From positions 186,001 through 250,000 of the forward strand of contig CAMPDV010000080.1 in NCBI GenBank assembly GCA_946699065.1: a stretch of DNA of 64,000 bases, read 5' to 3'. The position numbers and the translations under genes were made by a program. This DNA comes from Loxodes magnus (Eukaryota > Ciliophora > Karyorelictea > Loxodida > Loxodidae). Below, in pieces: positions 49,530-60,912 of this stretch. The notes beneath the pieces are model-generated. The model ran no database searches, was not told where the DNA came from, and saw nothing but the letters and a program-made list of their open reading frames with translations. How positions within the stretch are numbered: the first letter of the stretch is position 1; every line of letters starts with the position of its first letter.

Positions 49530-50397
49530 TCAAATTATAAGTTTATTCTGATTTCCAAGAGTCAAATTGAAGCAAGGCTCTTAAGGAGCTTCAGGAACTT
49601 TATTTCTCAATTTGTATTGGTTAAGCAAATTTTCTGTCATAAAGATAGAATCTGTACAATATTTAGGAAATACCAAATCAATCAGATTTGATTCACAAAA
49701 CTGTTTTAAGTATTTTTATAAATTTAAGTTAGCAGCTACTCCTCCACAAAATAGTACCCTTCTTATTTGCGTTTATTCTACTACTCTTTAAATTTTTAAT
49801 TATATCTGCTTTATTACCGCTGATAGAAAGTATTTTGGAGGATAATTATTGAATTAAGCATTATAGAAATAAGACTAAAAAAAGAAGTCTAAACCTGGAA
49901 CATTAGGATTGACTATTTTTTCGAAGATTTCATTATCTAATTCTATTTCTTAATCCAATGTCTCTTTGTTCCATTTCTCAAGTAGTTTTCCTAAATTCTC
50001 TCCTATACAAAGTCCGAGTAGTTCATAATTCATAAAATCATGACATAAATAAAAATCTGTCACTTGACTTGTTGCCAAAAAGGAAATATAAGGGAACTAA
50101 ATATTTTCATCTAGCACGTGAGCTTCTAAATGGTTAAGCATATATAAATGAGAAATATTATAATATGATTGGATTATCTATATCAGATCTTACTTTAGCA
50201 TATTAAAATGATTCTTGCAACTTTTTCTTATCTCCAGGGCCAATCGTCAATCCTATTTCTTAAATTTTCAATTCCTTTACATAAGGAAGAGTTTCCTTTA
50301 TTAGGCTCTTAAAGTCTGTAGACACAAACTCTTTTTTGAAAGAATTTGTGATGACTCCTATTCTAGCAATTTGCTATTTAAATTCAATTAATAACAT
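49530..50397 (-). CDS. TsaD/Qri7/OSGEPL1-like tRNA threonylcarbamoyltransferase, N-terminally short
   Basis: Two exons separated by a 16-nt intron at 50178-50193 (GTAAGATCTGATATAG) give 283 residues. Family signatures are LTIGPG (for TAGPG), NHLEAHVL (the HxxxH metal ligands), FPYISFLATSQVTDFYL (for FP-LVSGGHT), NYELLG and VLFCGGVAANLNL. The universal enzyme makes t6A at position 37 of ANN-decoding tRNAs; Qri7/OSGEPL1 is the mitochondrial form. At 283 residues it lacks the N-terminal ATPase loop (normally IETSCDDT) from the chosen ATG. An overlapping frame upstream reads ILCVEGFQETS, which might be that segment joined by a 22-nt intron, but it conflicts with the neighbouring gene. SGGH appears degraded (ATSQ), so activity is uncertain. 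It is transcribed with three tightly spaced genes upstream. Confidence 0.75.
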
Positions 50398-50427
50398 AAA
50401 TATTATCACTTAGGAAAATATTATTTC

Positions 50428-50873
50428 TCATTTTCTACCTTACTTTGTTACTCTAACTAGTCTCTTGAAATCCTTCAACACAGAGTATTAATATAATAAG
50501 CTATTCTATAAACTAACCTAAAAATTAAAAAATACACTCTTATTTTAAACTTTCAGTAGTTTCTTGAATAAAACAGAAGAAATAGTTTGTTCATTTAATA
50601 GAAAATTTTTCAAAGTATCTTTAAAAATTTCTGAAGTTAACTTCAAATCAGGATATAGAAAATATTAATTACTAAAGAAAAAAAATAGATAAATTAACCA
50701 TTCTTATATTAACTTTTAGAATTAGATTTATCACAAATCTTTCAAGCTTTTTAAATTTATTAATAAGTAGCATCACCTTTATATTCTATAAAATCTAAAC
50801 AGTTACACATAAAATTTTTAAATGGAATCTATTTTATTTTAAGAGAAATTTTAAAGGAGAATCTAATAGTCAT
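50428..50873 (-). CDS. Small hypothetical protein, possibly mitochondrial, 143 residues
   Basis: From the ATG at 50873 to the TGA at 50428 the frame closes exactly (144 codons) if a 14-nt intron at 50795-50808 (GTGTAACTGTTTAG) is removed. The N-terminus is basic, hydroxylated and hydrophobic (MTIRFSFKISLKIKQI), as in mitochondrial presequences. The body is helical (LKDLWQIQFQKLIQEW; EIFKDTLKNFLLNEQT). I briefly considered a J-domain (YPDLK resembles HPDK) but the rest does not support it. The ATG overlaps the probable TGA of the upstream gene (ATGA). Confidence 0.4.
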
Positions 50874-52383
50874 GTTAAGGTAACTATGCACTGTAATTAA
50901 AATTTTTGACTTGATATGCTTTTATCATGTATTTATTTTTTTGATACTAAATTGTGCTTAATAGAAGTTCTAAAATATTTGATATGAGTAAAATTGATTT
51001 AAAACTATAAAAGAGATGTTAATAAACTATGCATTTATTTGTTTTTTTCTTTTTTTTTTCACATACTTTTGGACTACAGAGTGAAAGTCTTCCAGATATA
51101 TTTTTGTTCAATTTTTTCTTCTTATGTTGAATTTATCTAGCATTAGTTTTCTCGTCGTATTATTAATCATAATTCTCCATAATTTTATCTAGCATAGTTG
51201 CTATATTTCTATATTTTAATCACTATCGTTATTGTGATTCTCTCTCTTACATAAAATTTTATTGATCCTATTAAGTTTGATTGTTTCTTACTACTTCATT
51301 TTAATTTTCCTATTTCAGTTACACATAATTTTTATCAAGTAAATGAGAGGTAGATTTGCTGATTATTAAGCTTTTATTTTTTCTGTTATTAGCCTTTATT
51401 TCGATATTCTTAGTATCTTTGTTTTATTCTTATTCTTTGGTTCTTTTATTTTGTACAGTTGTATCTTCTATATAATCTCATTTCTGATTATTTTTTAGAG
51501 CAACCAAACTTTTGGAAATCTAGAGACGTTTTTCATTTTATATGTTTTTGTTCAGAAATATTCCTTACCTTTAAACCTTTTTGAAAGGAAATTACTAATT
51601 GAACTACTAGATTTCCTTAATAATTTATGAATATATTTTATTAAATTCATAATCATCATTTAACTTTTCTATATTCCTTTAGTTAGCTTCTTTTTTATTA
51701 CCCATTTAAGCGGTATGAAGTGAGTTATTATCTATAAATTTATTCATTTATCTTAGTCTTAACTTATGAAGAATTTATTCTTTTTCCTAATTATATATGT
51801 TATCTTTTAGCTTGCTATATTATGCTTTTTATTTTAGCAAACTATGATAATTTGGTTCTTAATTTTCTGCTCCTTTTCGTAAATCAATAGTAGTTAGAGA
51901 TCTTTTTTTCTATTTTTGCGTTTTTTATAGAATTTTCTAATTAATAACAAAATAATTATCTTTTTTCTTATTTATTTTTTAACTTTATTCCCTCTTTTCT
52001 GTTTTCGAAGTGATTTCTTAGTAGTCTATTATAGATTCTTTAGTATTATAGTTGTGAGATTAATTGTATTACTTAATTTTTAGGCTTGCTTATTGAAGAT
52101 TTTTTGCTTCAGAAATGTTCTTTTTATTCTTTGATTAGGGATAACTAGGATAATCACCTTAGCTGACCTGAAAAGAATTAATTTACTTATTTGCTGCTAA
52201 TTATTCTTAGATTATATTCTTAGTTTCTTCAGTTTAAGTTTTTAGGCTTTTATATTATAATAAAGCATCTACCTTCTCCTTATTTTCTATTATATCTACA
52301 CTACTGTTATAAGCTGTAACTACCTATCTGTTTGGAATAGGGCAAATTACTTAATTATTTTGCTGAGAAATTTTGAAACTCAT
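50870..52383 (-). CDS. Gln/Lys/Asn-rich hypothetical protein (about 496 residues)
   Basis: The frame from the ATG at 52383 is open and protein-like to about 51050 without introns. The product is hydrophilic, Lys/Gln/Asn/Ser-rich, with coiled-coil tendency (LLQYKSLKTQTEETKNIIQEQL) and no membrane segment; no family recognised. Removing a 23-nt GT-AG intron (51005-51027) lets the frame end at a TGA at 50870-50872, which overlaps the ATG of the next gene; this closure is attractive but inferred. The start codon overlaps the stop of the upstream gene by one base (TGATG at 52381-52385). Confidence 0.55.
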
Positions 52384-53837
52384 CAATAAACAAAATTTAT
52401 AATATAATAAGCGTTTAAAAGCCAAATGATAGTTACATAGATAGCTATTAAATAAAATCTTTATATATACTAAAATCCATCTGCTAGTATTTCAAAACCA
52501 TTACAAAGAGAAACTTGACTAATAAAACTTTTATATTGGACATTATTAATAGCCTATAATAAACTCGCTTAGTATGCTAGTTCTTATTTATCTTTTACTT
52601 ATTCTACTTTAGGAAATACAAATATGTTTCCAGCTTCGGGAAAATATATGAATCTTCGATTATAGAAATTAAACGTCTTGCTAAAAAGTAATTCAATTAT
52701 AGTTTTAAAAGAGTTGCTTGATTGTAAATATAAGAGATAGATGATAATGGTTAGTTAAGATATATAATGATTTTGACTGGAATATAAATTTAGGTTATAA
52801 AGATTAAATATAATTAGATAACTAACTTTAAATATAAAAGGGTAGCTACATTCTATAAGAAAATTAATAAATAAACAATATTATCCATAGCTTTAATTTA
52901 ATTTCAATATAGAAACATCTAATTTTTCCACTTAATTATCAGGCTACTGTGAGGCTTCGTTTCGTTAAGATAATACATTCTAATATTTCTTAAATTACAA
53001 AGCGGTTTTAGCGAAATTCTCGTTTACTGCTTTAAAGTTAATGGTTTATTTATTATCAGTGCTAGCTTTAGAATGCTCACTCTTACTCTTAAAGATTTTT
53101 TCAGTTTTTAGTATAGGAGGTAGTTTTTGATTCTTTCCGTCATTGCTCTAATATTTAGCAGGAATGATTTCTAGTTTTTTATTAAGGATTTTGCTTTAAA
53201 ATATAGAATTATTAGGGTTGCTAATTAGCGAAGTGTTGTGTACGTCATTGAATCGTTTTAATTTTAAATGATGTATTCTATGCTTCTTATAATCTTATTA
53301 AAAGCTTTAATTCCCGGAAAAATAAGTAAACTACTAAGAGAGAGTTCTACTACCTGTTGTTAATGTTGAATCTTACTCAAAGAGTCTATATATTTTTTCC
53401 TATTTTTCGGGTGAATTTATATCTCTCGAGTTATTTACAAAGTTGATAATATCGGTATCCTATACTTCAGAGGGAAATACTTTTCAAGACTAACTTTTGT
53501 TTTTTGGTAGATAAGGATACTCTAAATGAACCTTTTTCTAGAACTGTCCATAACCTCTTTGAGATAGAAAGCTATACTAATTAACTAGCTTTTGTTTTCA
53601 TTCTTTAATTTAAATTTGCTTTTCCTTATTAAGAATGTCAGTCAAATTTTCAGTACTCTTAAATATAGCTCCATGCTATTTTTCCAATCTAATCATTCTT
53701 CTCATAGATTCAGGTTTTTTAGTAATGAATTTGGCTTGATATCGAAAAGAATTGGAGTCAATTTAAAATTTCTTAATAGAGTCTTATAGCCTTTAAGTTT
53801 CTTTTATAATTACAGTAGGCCTATAATTAACTGACAT
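52383..53837 (-). CDS. Hypothetical protein, 484 residues, possibly two genes in one frame
   Basis: One uninterrupted frame from the ATG at 53837 (MSVNYRPTVIIKETQRL) to the TGA at 52383-52385. Residues 1-290 are hydrophilic and clearly coding (RGYGQFQKKVHLEYPYLP; PPILKTEKIFKSKSEHSK). Residues about 300-360 are a run of Ile/Leu/Tyr/Asn that looks like translated spacer. The last 120 residues are again protein-like (FIYFPEAGNIFVFPKVEQ; VSLCNGFEILADGF) and end in a hydrophobic segment (FYLIAIYVTIIWLLNAYYII). Two genes with unseen small introns, or a single protein with a C-terminal membrane anchor, both fit. No family recognised. Confidence 0.55.
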
Positions 53838-54163
53838 TTATACTTATTTGTATCCTTTTATTTTTAAAGCTCCTCATTATTCAGCTTTCCTTTATACAAT
53901 TTAACGTTTAACCTCTAAGCTTCTTTTTGACTATTTACTTATATAGAGAATCACTAGCTAAATTTAGTATTTTCCTACTTTTAATTTTATTAATATTTAA
54001 CCATTTGAAGAAGGATTCGCATAAATAAAAAGTACAAACGGTTCTGATTTAGAAGAGTAGAGGTATATGGAGTGATTAGTAGATAGTAGTAATTAGTAGT
54101 TGTAAGGAGATGAAGGGATATTTAAATTAAGCTTTTAAAATATAAATCTTAATTTATCAAAAG
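53838..54163. promoter_or_regulatory. Divergent promoter region (inferred)
   Basis: 326 bases between two divergently oriented start codons. No specific motif is recognisable; promoter function is inferred from position. Part may be coding upstream of the minus-strand gene, because one frame there is protein-like. Confidence 0.4.
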
Positions 54164-55591
54164 ATGGGCTATGATACTGAAATTTTTGTAGTTCAACCTG
54201 TTAAATCTCACTTCATATGTATAATATGTAACGATGTATTGGAAAATCCTGTTGAATGCTCTTCTTGTGAATGCATGTTTTGCTACTAATGCTACTAACA
54301 TCAGATTTAGAAGTCTCTCAATAAGTGCCCTTAGTGTAGAAAGAATCTTGATGTAAAGAAAAGTAGCAGAAATTTTGTTAACTTGATTATGGAGCTTCTA
54401 GTGAAATGTACAGATTGTTAAGAAGAAATGTATCTTGAAAAATACGAAGAACATCTTAAAAAACACTGCAAGAACTAGTATATTAGCTGTACTAATAAGG
54501 GATGCAATTCAAAGATAATGAGGAAAGATCTTTAAGATCATATTTAAAAATGCGAGCTTTATGAGACTACCTGCTAAAAATGCAAATGCATTTACTTTGG
54601 TAATAACTCATAAGCTAAAGACCATAGTTGTATTAAATTCTTAGTAGGAGAATTAAATTTTCTTAAGAATGAGATGTCAGATTTAAAGTCTCAACTTAAG
54701 TAATTTCAATCATAGATGAGTTAGCTAAGTAAAATGGTTTCCCAATTTTAAAAGTAAGGAACGAGAACCTAAGCTTAAAGCTTATAAAATCAAGAAAGTT
54801 AAATAATGGAAAATGATGTAGCCTCAGTAGAAGAAAGCAAAGTGAATTGATTACTATTTCAGAACATTAACTTTGATGCTATTAATAGTTCTAAAAAGAT
54901 CCAGTTTGTAAACTCAGAGAAGCGAATAAAATTCACAAGTGAAAACTGGTGTACATCTTTAATTAATTTGATGTTAAAGCCTAATAAAAGCTATAAGCTG
55001 AAATTTAAAGTACATAACTGAAGTAACTTTTCTCTAGGTGTTGGAACTATAAGTAGAAATTATGACTAGAGTTTAAGTTAGTTCTAAAATGGGTGGATGT
55101 ACGAGGATTTGTTTTATAAATATATAAATAACATAAGTGTTTCCTGTGGCAAATTTATAGAAATCATCATTCATGCTAACGTTGGCAAAATTTAGTACTT
55201 TATTGACTAAATAGATTATGGGGAAATTTAAGTTCCTATAATGTTTAATGAGAAATAACTTTTCCCAGGAGTTTGTGCGTTGTAGGGATTTGAAATTGAG
55301 TTAAGAGATCTGCAAATTTAGGATGCATTTAGATTGCAATTTTTTAGTTAATCTAAGTAATTTAAATAGATTAGTAACTAACACTAAATATTTAAAATAT
55401 ACTTACTATCTATAATTAATAGCTTCGCTATATTCTATCATTCATTTTCATTTCCTCTATATTTATCTTAAACTACTTAATAAGTAAAACATGCTGCTAT
55501 ACCGTATTTATATAGCTTTTTTAACCTTATGTTACCTACTAAAGTATTTAGCTTGATTATTTATTATCTTATGTTATTAGCTTAGTAGTGA
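54164..55591 (+). CDS. RING / TRAF-type zinc finger protein with SPRY-like C-terminus
   Basis: Residues about 20-65 are a RING finger (CIICNDVLENPVEC, CECMFCYQCY, CPQCRKNL). Residues about 80-165 contain TRAF-type fingers (KCTDCQEEMYLEKYEEHLKKHC; ISCTNKGCNSKIMRKDLQDH; KCELYETTCQKCK). A coiled coil follows at about 170-205 (FLKNEMSDLKSQLKQFQSQM). Residues about 250-400 resemble a SPRY/B30.2-type sandwich: ENWCTSLINL, FKVHNWSNFSLGVGTISRN, GKFIEIIIHANVGKIQYFID, LFPGVCAL. RING-TRAF proteins of this layout are very numerous in ciliates and are presumed E3 ligases. Coding character ends near 55385; the in-frame TGA is at 55589, so the last about 65 residues are doubtful. Confidence 0.82.
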
Positions 55592-56513
55592 TTATGCCTG
55601 ATTTTACTTGCTAATTAGTTTTAGAGATATTTTCTACTAAAGAATTTAAATCTTTATTCTACTTATAATTGAAAGGAATCTATTAATAAGGTAAATGAAA
55701 AGATTTAGGAATAGCTCTATAAAGTTTTATAGAAGAGGGTGTTTAAATATCTAATAGTTTAGTACTTGATAGTTTATTTTCTGCTTTGCACATTAAATGA
55801 AGTATAAAGGTGTAAATAAAGCAAGATTATCTTAAACTAAATATCAGCTAATAAAGCAAAACTTGGATAGGCTTATTAATTAAATTAATTTTGAGCTTAT
55901 GACTTTTATTTTTATGGCATTTAAATGAAATAAAATAGTTAAAAGATGAATAAATCTCATATAGCTATCAAAGCTAAGGTTATAATTAAATCTAATACAA
56001 TCTTTAGTAAATAGTAATTACTAATATAATTAATAAAATACACTTAACTATATTTACGTGTTATAAGCTTAAAATTATAGTTAAGCTTAATGTATTTAAT
56101 TATATTTATTTCCTTCAGTTCCCTTATAAGTAGAATATACTACTATCCTTCTAAAGCTTTCTTTAATAATTCAAAAATGACTAGTAATTCTCCTATTGAT
56201 TTATTTAGATTAGCTTTTCTTTATTTACAAAGAAACTAGAATTAACATTAGTTTAGTCTATATGGTTTTCATATTAAATGCATTAGCTTTGAAAATGTAA
56301 AATGATTAGAGATTTATTAATGAAGGAAAAGAAATAAAATGAATAGTGAACTAAAGCTACAATTATAATAACTAATATCTTATTCATTATAAATCTCTAC
56401 TATTATACTATACTTAGTTAGCATATATTATAAGCTATTTGTCATAAGCTAATAGTATTTAACTTTTTAGAATATTGATCGAAGAAATTAAAACTTAATA
56501 GAAACAGATGAGT
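55592..56513. other. A+T-rich convergent spacer
   Basis: No gene recognised; dominated by TTAATA/AGCTTA words. Confidence 0.45.
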
Positions 56514-57692
56514 TCATTTTTAATCTTAATCTTGATCAAGCAGAATATTTATTGCTTTTTGAATTTCCTAAGGAGAATTGCTTCTTTATGTTCTTTTCTG
56601 ACTGACATCACTTATAAATGATTTACCTCCAGAAGCTTGGGAGTGCTTAATAGTATGTTTGTAAAGCTAGCTTATTGATGCTCCCTGTTAATCTTAAGGA
56701 ATAAATCTTTATTATATTTTAGATCTTTTAACTACAGGGTAATTTTTAACTTCTTATCTATAGTTCTTTCCAATAACTGAGTTCTGAAACTCCTCTTGGA
56801 TTTCCTCTTTATTCTCTTCAACCAATTCAGTATTAACTCCAATTTCTGACTTTTCAGTATCCGATTCAAGTTTTTGATTTTAGATTTAAGATAGAGTATT
56901 GAGATCTAATTTGAAGCTGTGATTTTTTTAATAACTAATAGGTGGTAATTCAGTTTGATTATGAACTTTATTCCTATAAGACTTTTATACGTTAATGTAT
57001 TAATCAGGCTCATAATTTTTAACTTGTTAATTTAAATTTAGATTCTAAAAGTCGAAACTAGAAATGAATTCGTTTTTCTTTTCATATTCGAAACTCCTTG
57101 GAGGACTTTCCTCTCTTAGAAAGGATTATTTCAGGGATGTAGAATTAAAAAATCTAAACTTTTAAACCAGGTTTTATTCTAATAAATCCATCTCATTTGA
57201 AATTTCCTTAATTGCAGCAAGTCCTGATACTATTGACTTGTATTATGGAGGAGGTGGAGAAGCTTCAGGTAAAATTTGGAATTATCCAAAAGAAGATTTG
57301 TTCTGATTATAATTAGATTGATCTTCTTCATCAGATTCTTCACTTTATTACCTCTTATCTTAATTACTCTTGCTTGAATTATTTGATTCTCTTGATCCAC
57401 TACTTTTTTCTGAATTATTTGATTCTCTAGATTTACTACTTTTTTCTGATTTTTCTGATTTTTCTGATTTCTTTGATTTTCTAGATTTACTTCTTTTATC
57501 TGATTTATTTGATTCATCTGATGATTTTTCTGAAGTTTCAGATTCTTCTTCATCCTATTGTTCATTAGAGCTTTCACTTTTATTTGATTCCTAATCTTCA
57601 TTTTCTTCCTAACTGTCTTCTTCTTCTCCACTTTCTTCTTCACTATTTTCTTCTTCAGAATCCTCTCGATTGCTTTCTTCATCGCTAGACAT
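56514..57692 (-). CDS. Acidic Ser/Glu then Lys-Ser-Glu repeat protein, 392 residues
   Basis: A single frame from the ATG at 57692 to the TGA at 56514. Residues 1-60 are almost entirely Ser, Glu, Asp, Asn and Gln (SSDEESNRED, SEEESGEEED). Residues about 65-110 are KSE/KSR repeats (KSEKSEKSEKSSKSRESN) that produce long spurious open frames on both strands. The C-terminal 250 residues are a more normal, proline-containing polar sequence (PEASPPPPQYK; ELPPISYQKNHSF). It is probably an intrinsically disordered, heavily phosphorylated nuclear or cytoskeletal protein; SR/KSE-rich regions occur in splicing and chromatin factors. No domain recognised. Confidence 0.7.
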
Positions 57693-58752
57693 TTTTAAGG
57701 ATTTTGAAATAAAGAAATAGCAAAATTAATATCGCTAGGTAAAAGGCTAGTTACTCAATTTAAAGTTATTAATTCTTTTATTTTAACTCTATCGCAAGCA
57801 AGCACACTAAAGACTCAATGTCTTGCTATTTAATTATAGCTCTTAATTCTCCTTATTCGGCTAATTTGCTATAAAGAATACCTTGATATAATATAAATGC
57901 ATCTCTATTATTTTTATTTTAACTTGCATTATTGATTTTTAGTAAAAGCGACTTTAGTAAGCCTTTACTAGAACTTATATAGACTATTAAGACAGCTGTA
58001 GTACAGCATTGAGTTCTAAATATATTTGATAATAAACTATTTATAGCATTAAGATTTAATACTAATATTCCTATTAATTGCATAAACTCTTAATTAATAG
58101 ATATAGATGCTTGCTCTTTAATGGTAGTAATATAGTCTGTAATACTACCATAGATTAGCATGGCTATGGTATTATAATTTCTAAGTAATTAGATAAATGA
58201 TGTTTGTATTCTAAGATTTAAGTAATGAATCTAGCCTTAGCTAATCTATTAATGATATTAATAATTAATTATCTAATTGTTATCTCAGTTATGAACAACC
58301 AAACAAAGTGCTATATTAATGTATAGGATAGTACTAAGTTTAGAAATACTAATCACTCAGTACTTAATACTTGCAACTCTAAATATATAATAAGACTTTT
58401 ATTATTATAGACAATTGTAATGCTTCTTAATAATTGTACGCTATACTTTATATCTTAACCTATTCCTTATTCATAGTAGGGCAATAATAGAAAGAAAGAA
58501 AAAATGATTATAAGCAGGAAAACTTAGTAAATTGGAGATAATGAAGGCAATAATATGCTAATGCGATAAGATAGCTTTCTTCTAACAATCTTAAGCTATT
58601 TTGGCTTATAAGCGTATAAAGCTTATATTATTCATAGTTATAAGATGTAGCTATTAAGCTAAATAAAATAGCTGACTTTAGTTTAGAAATAAATGCTTTA
58701 ATGCTTGTAGTATTAAAGAAATGCGATGTTTTATATATTAATTAGAATTAAA
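57693..58752. other. A+T-rich divergent spacer upstream of the channel pair
   Basis: 1.06 kb, no gene recognised; should contain the promoters for the KSE-rich gene and the first polycystin gene. An ACTACCAT-type inverted element around 58126-58165 (TGGTAGTAATATAG / ACTACCATAG) is the only structure I noticed. Confidence 0.45.
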
Positions 58753-60887
58753 ATGATTGAGTTGGAAGAAATCAAAAATAAAACAGAAAGAGATAAATCT
58801 CATTAATCTTGAAAATTTTGTCCCAGCATTATAGAGGAGGAAGATACTGGTGCTACGCCTGAAGAAGTGGATAAAATTCAGCTTGATGAAGACCATGAAG
58901 TAAATGCGGAAGGAATTTGATCAGTTTTATCACTTTGTGTCATTTTTATTGTTCTATTTCTATATCAAAATAAAGTTTCAAAAACAGCCTAAATAGTGAA
59001 AACCTTATAGGATGTTTATGTAAATGCTCATTGGTATGAAGAGCCTGATTATACCCTTTACGATATAGCAAGTCCTGGAGATATTTAGGATTGGCTTATA
59101 AATGTAGTGATTTAAAATACATTCAGGGACTTAACTTACTCTGTCGAAAGAAATAACTCTGGTATAAAAAACGAAGCTAGGTTCATTAGAGACTGGAATT
59201 ATCTCTTAGGTTTAAGAGCTTGCTTAAAAAAATTTTCTGAAAAAGATAACGATTAAGATTGATATTCCTCTATTGCTCCTAAAATTAGAAAAAATGTAGA
59301 TAATCCAAGAAAGTTTTCTGATAATGAAGATACATCAAGCTTTGGATCCAATACTACTAAATTTAAATACTAAAAAGGAAAAGGATTTTTCTAATCTGGA
59401 GCTTTCATTAATTATTGGAAATCTAATGCGACTTATTAACAGGCTTTGTAATACTATTAGGAAATAACTAATGCAGGCTGGTTTACTAAAAAAACAGCCA
59501 TTTTTACTATTGACATGCTAATTTATAATGCAAACCTAAGATCAACAGTTTATTATGCTATCTCGTTCACTTTTAAATTAACTGGAAACATAAAAATAGA
59601 AGAATATGCGCAGGGGCTCTATATAGACACTTATGAAGAGTAAGCTTTTATATAGCGATTCATCATTAAACGCCTTTCTTGAGGGATTAAATTTTCTTTT
59701 CATTTTCCTACTAATAATGTTCATGTTTTCAGTGCTAAGAAGTCTTTATGATAAAATTAAAACTTTTATGCAAACTCATTAGCTAAATTTGAAAACAACA
59801 GATTTACTAGATATTGTAATTATAATATTTGCATGAACCTCCATTATTTTGTGAATAGTAAACATTTATTAGTATAGGTAATTTTTAATTATGTAGAGAC
59901 TTTTTAGATTTGCCTCTAGATGATTAAGAAGAATTTGAAGATCTCTCTTCAATTGCTTCTAATTACAGAGATTATATTCATGTAGGCTCTGTTACACTAT
60001 TTGTAATGACTATAAGAATTAACTTAGTTCTTAAGACTAAATTCCCTTCGTTTGGTATTCTATTCGATACTATCAACATAGCCAAGAAAGATATTTTCTT
60101 CTTTTTACTTATGGCAATTATTATGATGTTGGGCTTTGCGCTTATGGGATATATAGTTTTTGGTGTATAAGTTGAACATTTCAGTACCGTAGGGTATGCC
60201 TTTGTTTACTTGCTGTAAATGACAGTTGGAATAGTAAACTTCTAAGAGCTTTATAGCGTTCAACCAACAATGGCAGTTATATATTTCGTAACCTTCATGA
60301 TTCTGTTCTATTTAATACTAAGATATATGTTTATAGCCATTATTATGATTACTTATGAAATACTAAGAGAGCGCAATTTTAGAATCACTTAGGCCTAAGC
60401 TGAAATCTTGAGAGAAGAGACACTGGAAAAGAAAAACAAAATATTCAATTTAATATTCTTCCGTTAACCTAAAATTGAAAGGGTAATTTAAGAAATAAAT
60501 GAATACGAGTGACTGCTAAATGAGAGTAAGAAGATAGAGTAGGCTTTAAGTAACTAGAATAAGAGAGAATCACGTAACTAAGAGGATTAGTAATAAGAAA
60601 ATGCCAATAACTGGTTTGAAAGAAAGGATAACAGTACGGGAAAAAATTAGATATAAGAATAAGAAAATGAGGAAGAGAAATTTAACAATAAGACTAATGA
60701 CTTCAGCATGCTTTACATACCTTTGTACTAATTAAACAGTGAACGTATGAAAGGAATAATTATTTCAGTCCAAGATTATGAAAACATCTATAACAATAAT
60801 GAATTATAATATGTCTTTGAAAAAATAGCAGAATAAAGAGCTAAAATAGAAAAGAGTGTAGCAGTAGGAAGTTAGTAAAACAAATGA
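58753..60887 (+). CDS. Polycystin-2-like (PKD2/TRPP) cation channel, copy A
   Basis: Three exons; introns at 59640-59655 (GTAAGCTTTTATATAG) and 59878-59896 (GTAATTTTTAATTATGTAG). The spliced CDS is exactly 2100 bases, 699 residues. Polycystin layout: cytosolic acidic N-terminus; S1 (VLSLCVIFIVLFLY, about 56-70); the large luminal polycystin/TOP domain about 75-340 with ARFIRDWNYLLGLR, SGAFINYW, ITNAGWFTKKTAIFTIDM and YAISFTFKLTGNI; S2 (FLFIFLLIMFMF); S3-S4 (VIIIFAWTSIILWIVNIY); S5 (FFFLLMAIIMMLGFAL); a pore segment (VGYAFVYLLQMTVGIVNF); S6 (AVIYFVTFMILFYLILRYMFIA). The 200-residue C-terminus is acidic and Gln-rich. PKD2 channels conduct calcium and other cations in cilia and contractile vacuole membranes of protists. 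The stop at 60885 is only 25 bp before the next gene. Confidence 0.92.
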
Positions 60888-60912
60888 TATTAGATTTTAT
60901 GGCTCAACATTA

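Noticed and set aside
50428..50873. J-domain protein
   Set aside because: YPDLK recalls HPDK, but no helix II/III context fits and the correct splice moves the preceding segment into another frame.
57370..57682. Open frames of 74 (plus) and 150 (minus) codons under the standard code
   Set aside because: Both are shadows of the KSE/SE-rich coding sequence at 56514-57692; its repetitive AGA/TCT codons leave every frame open. Other standard-code frames such as 23497-23706 and 28351-28533 likewise lie in the wrong phase of the GT13 and GH32 genes.
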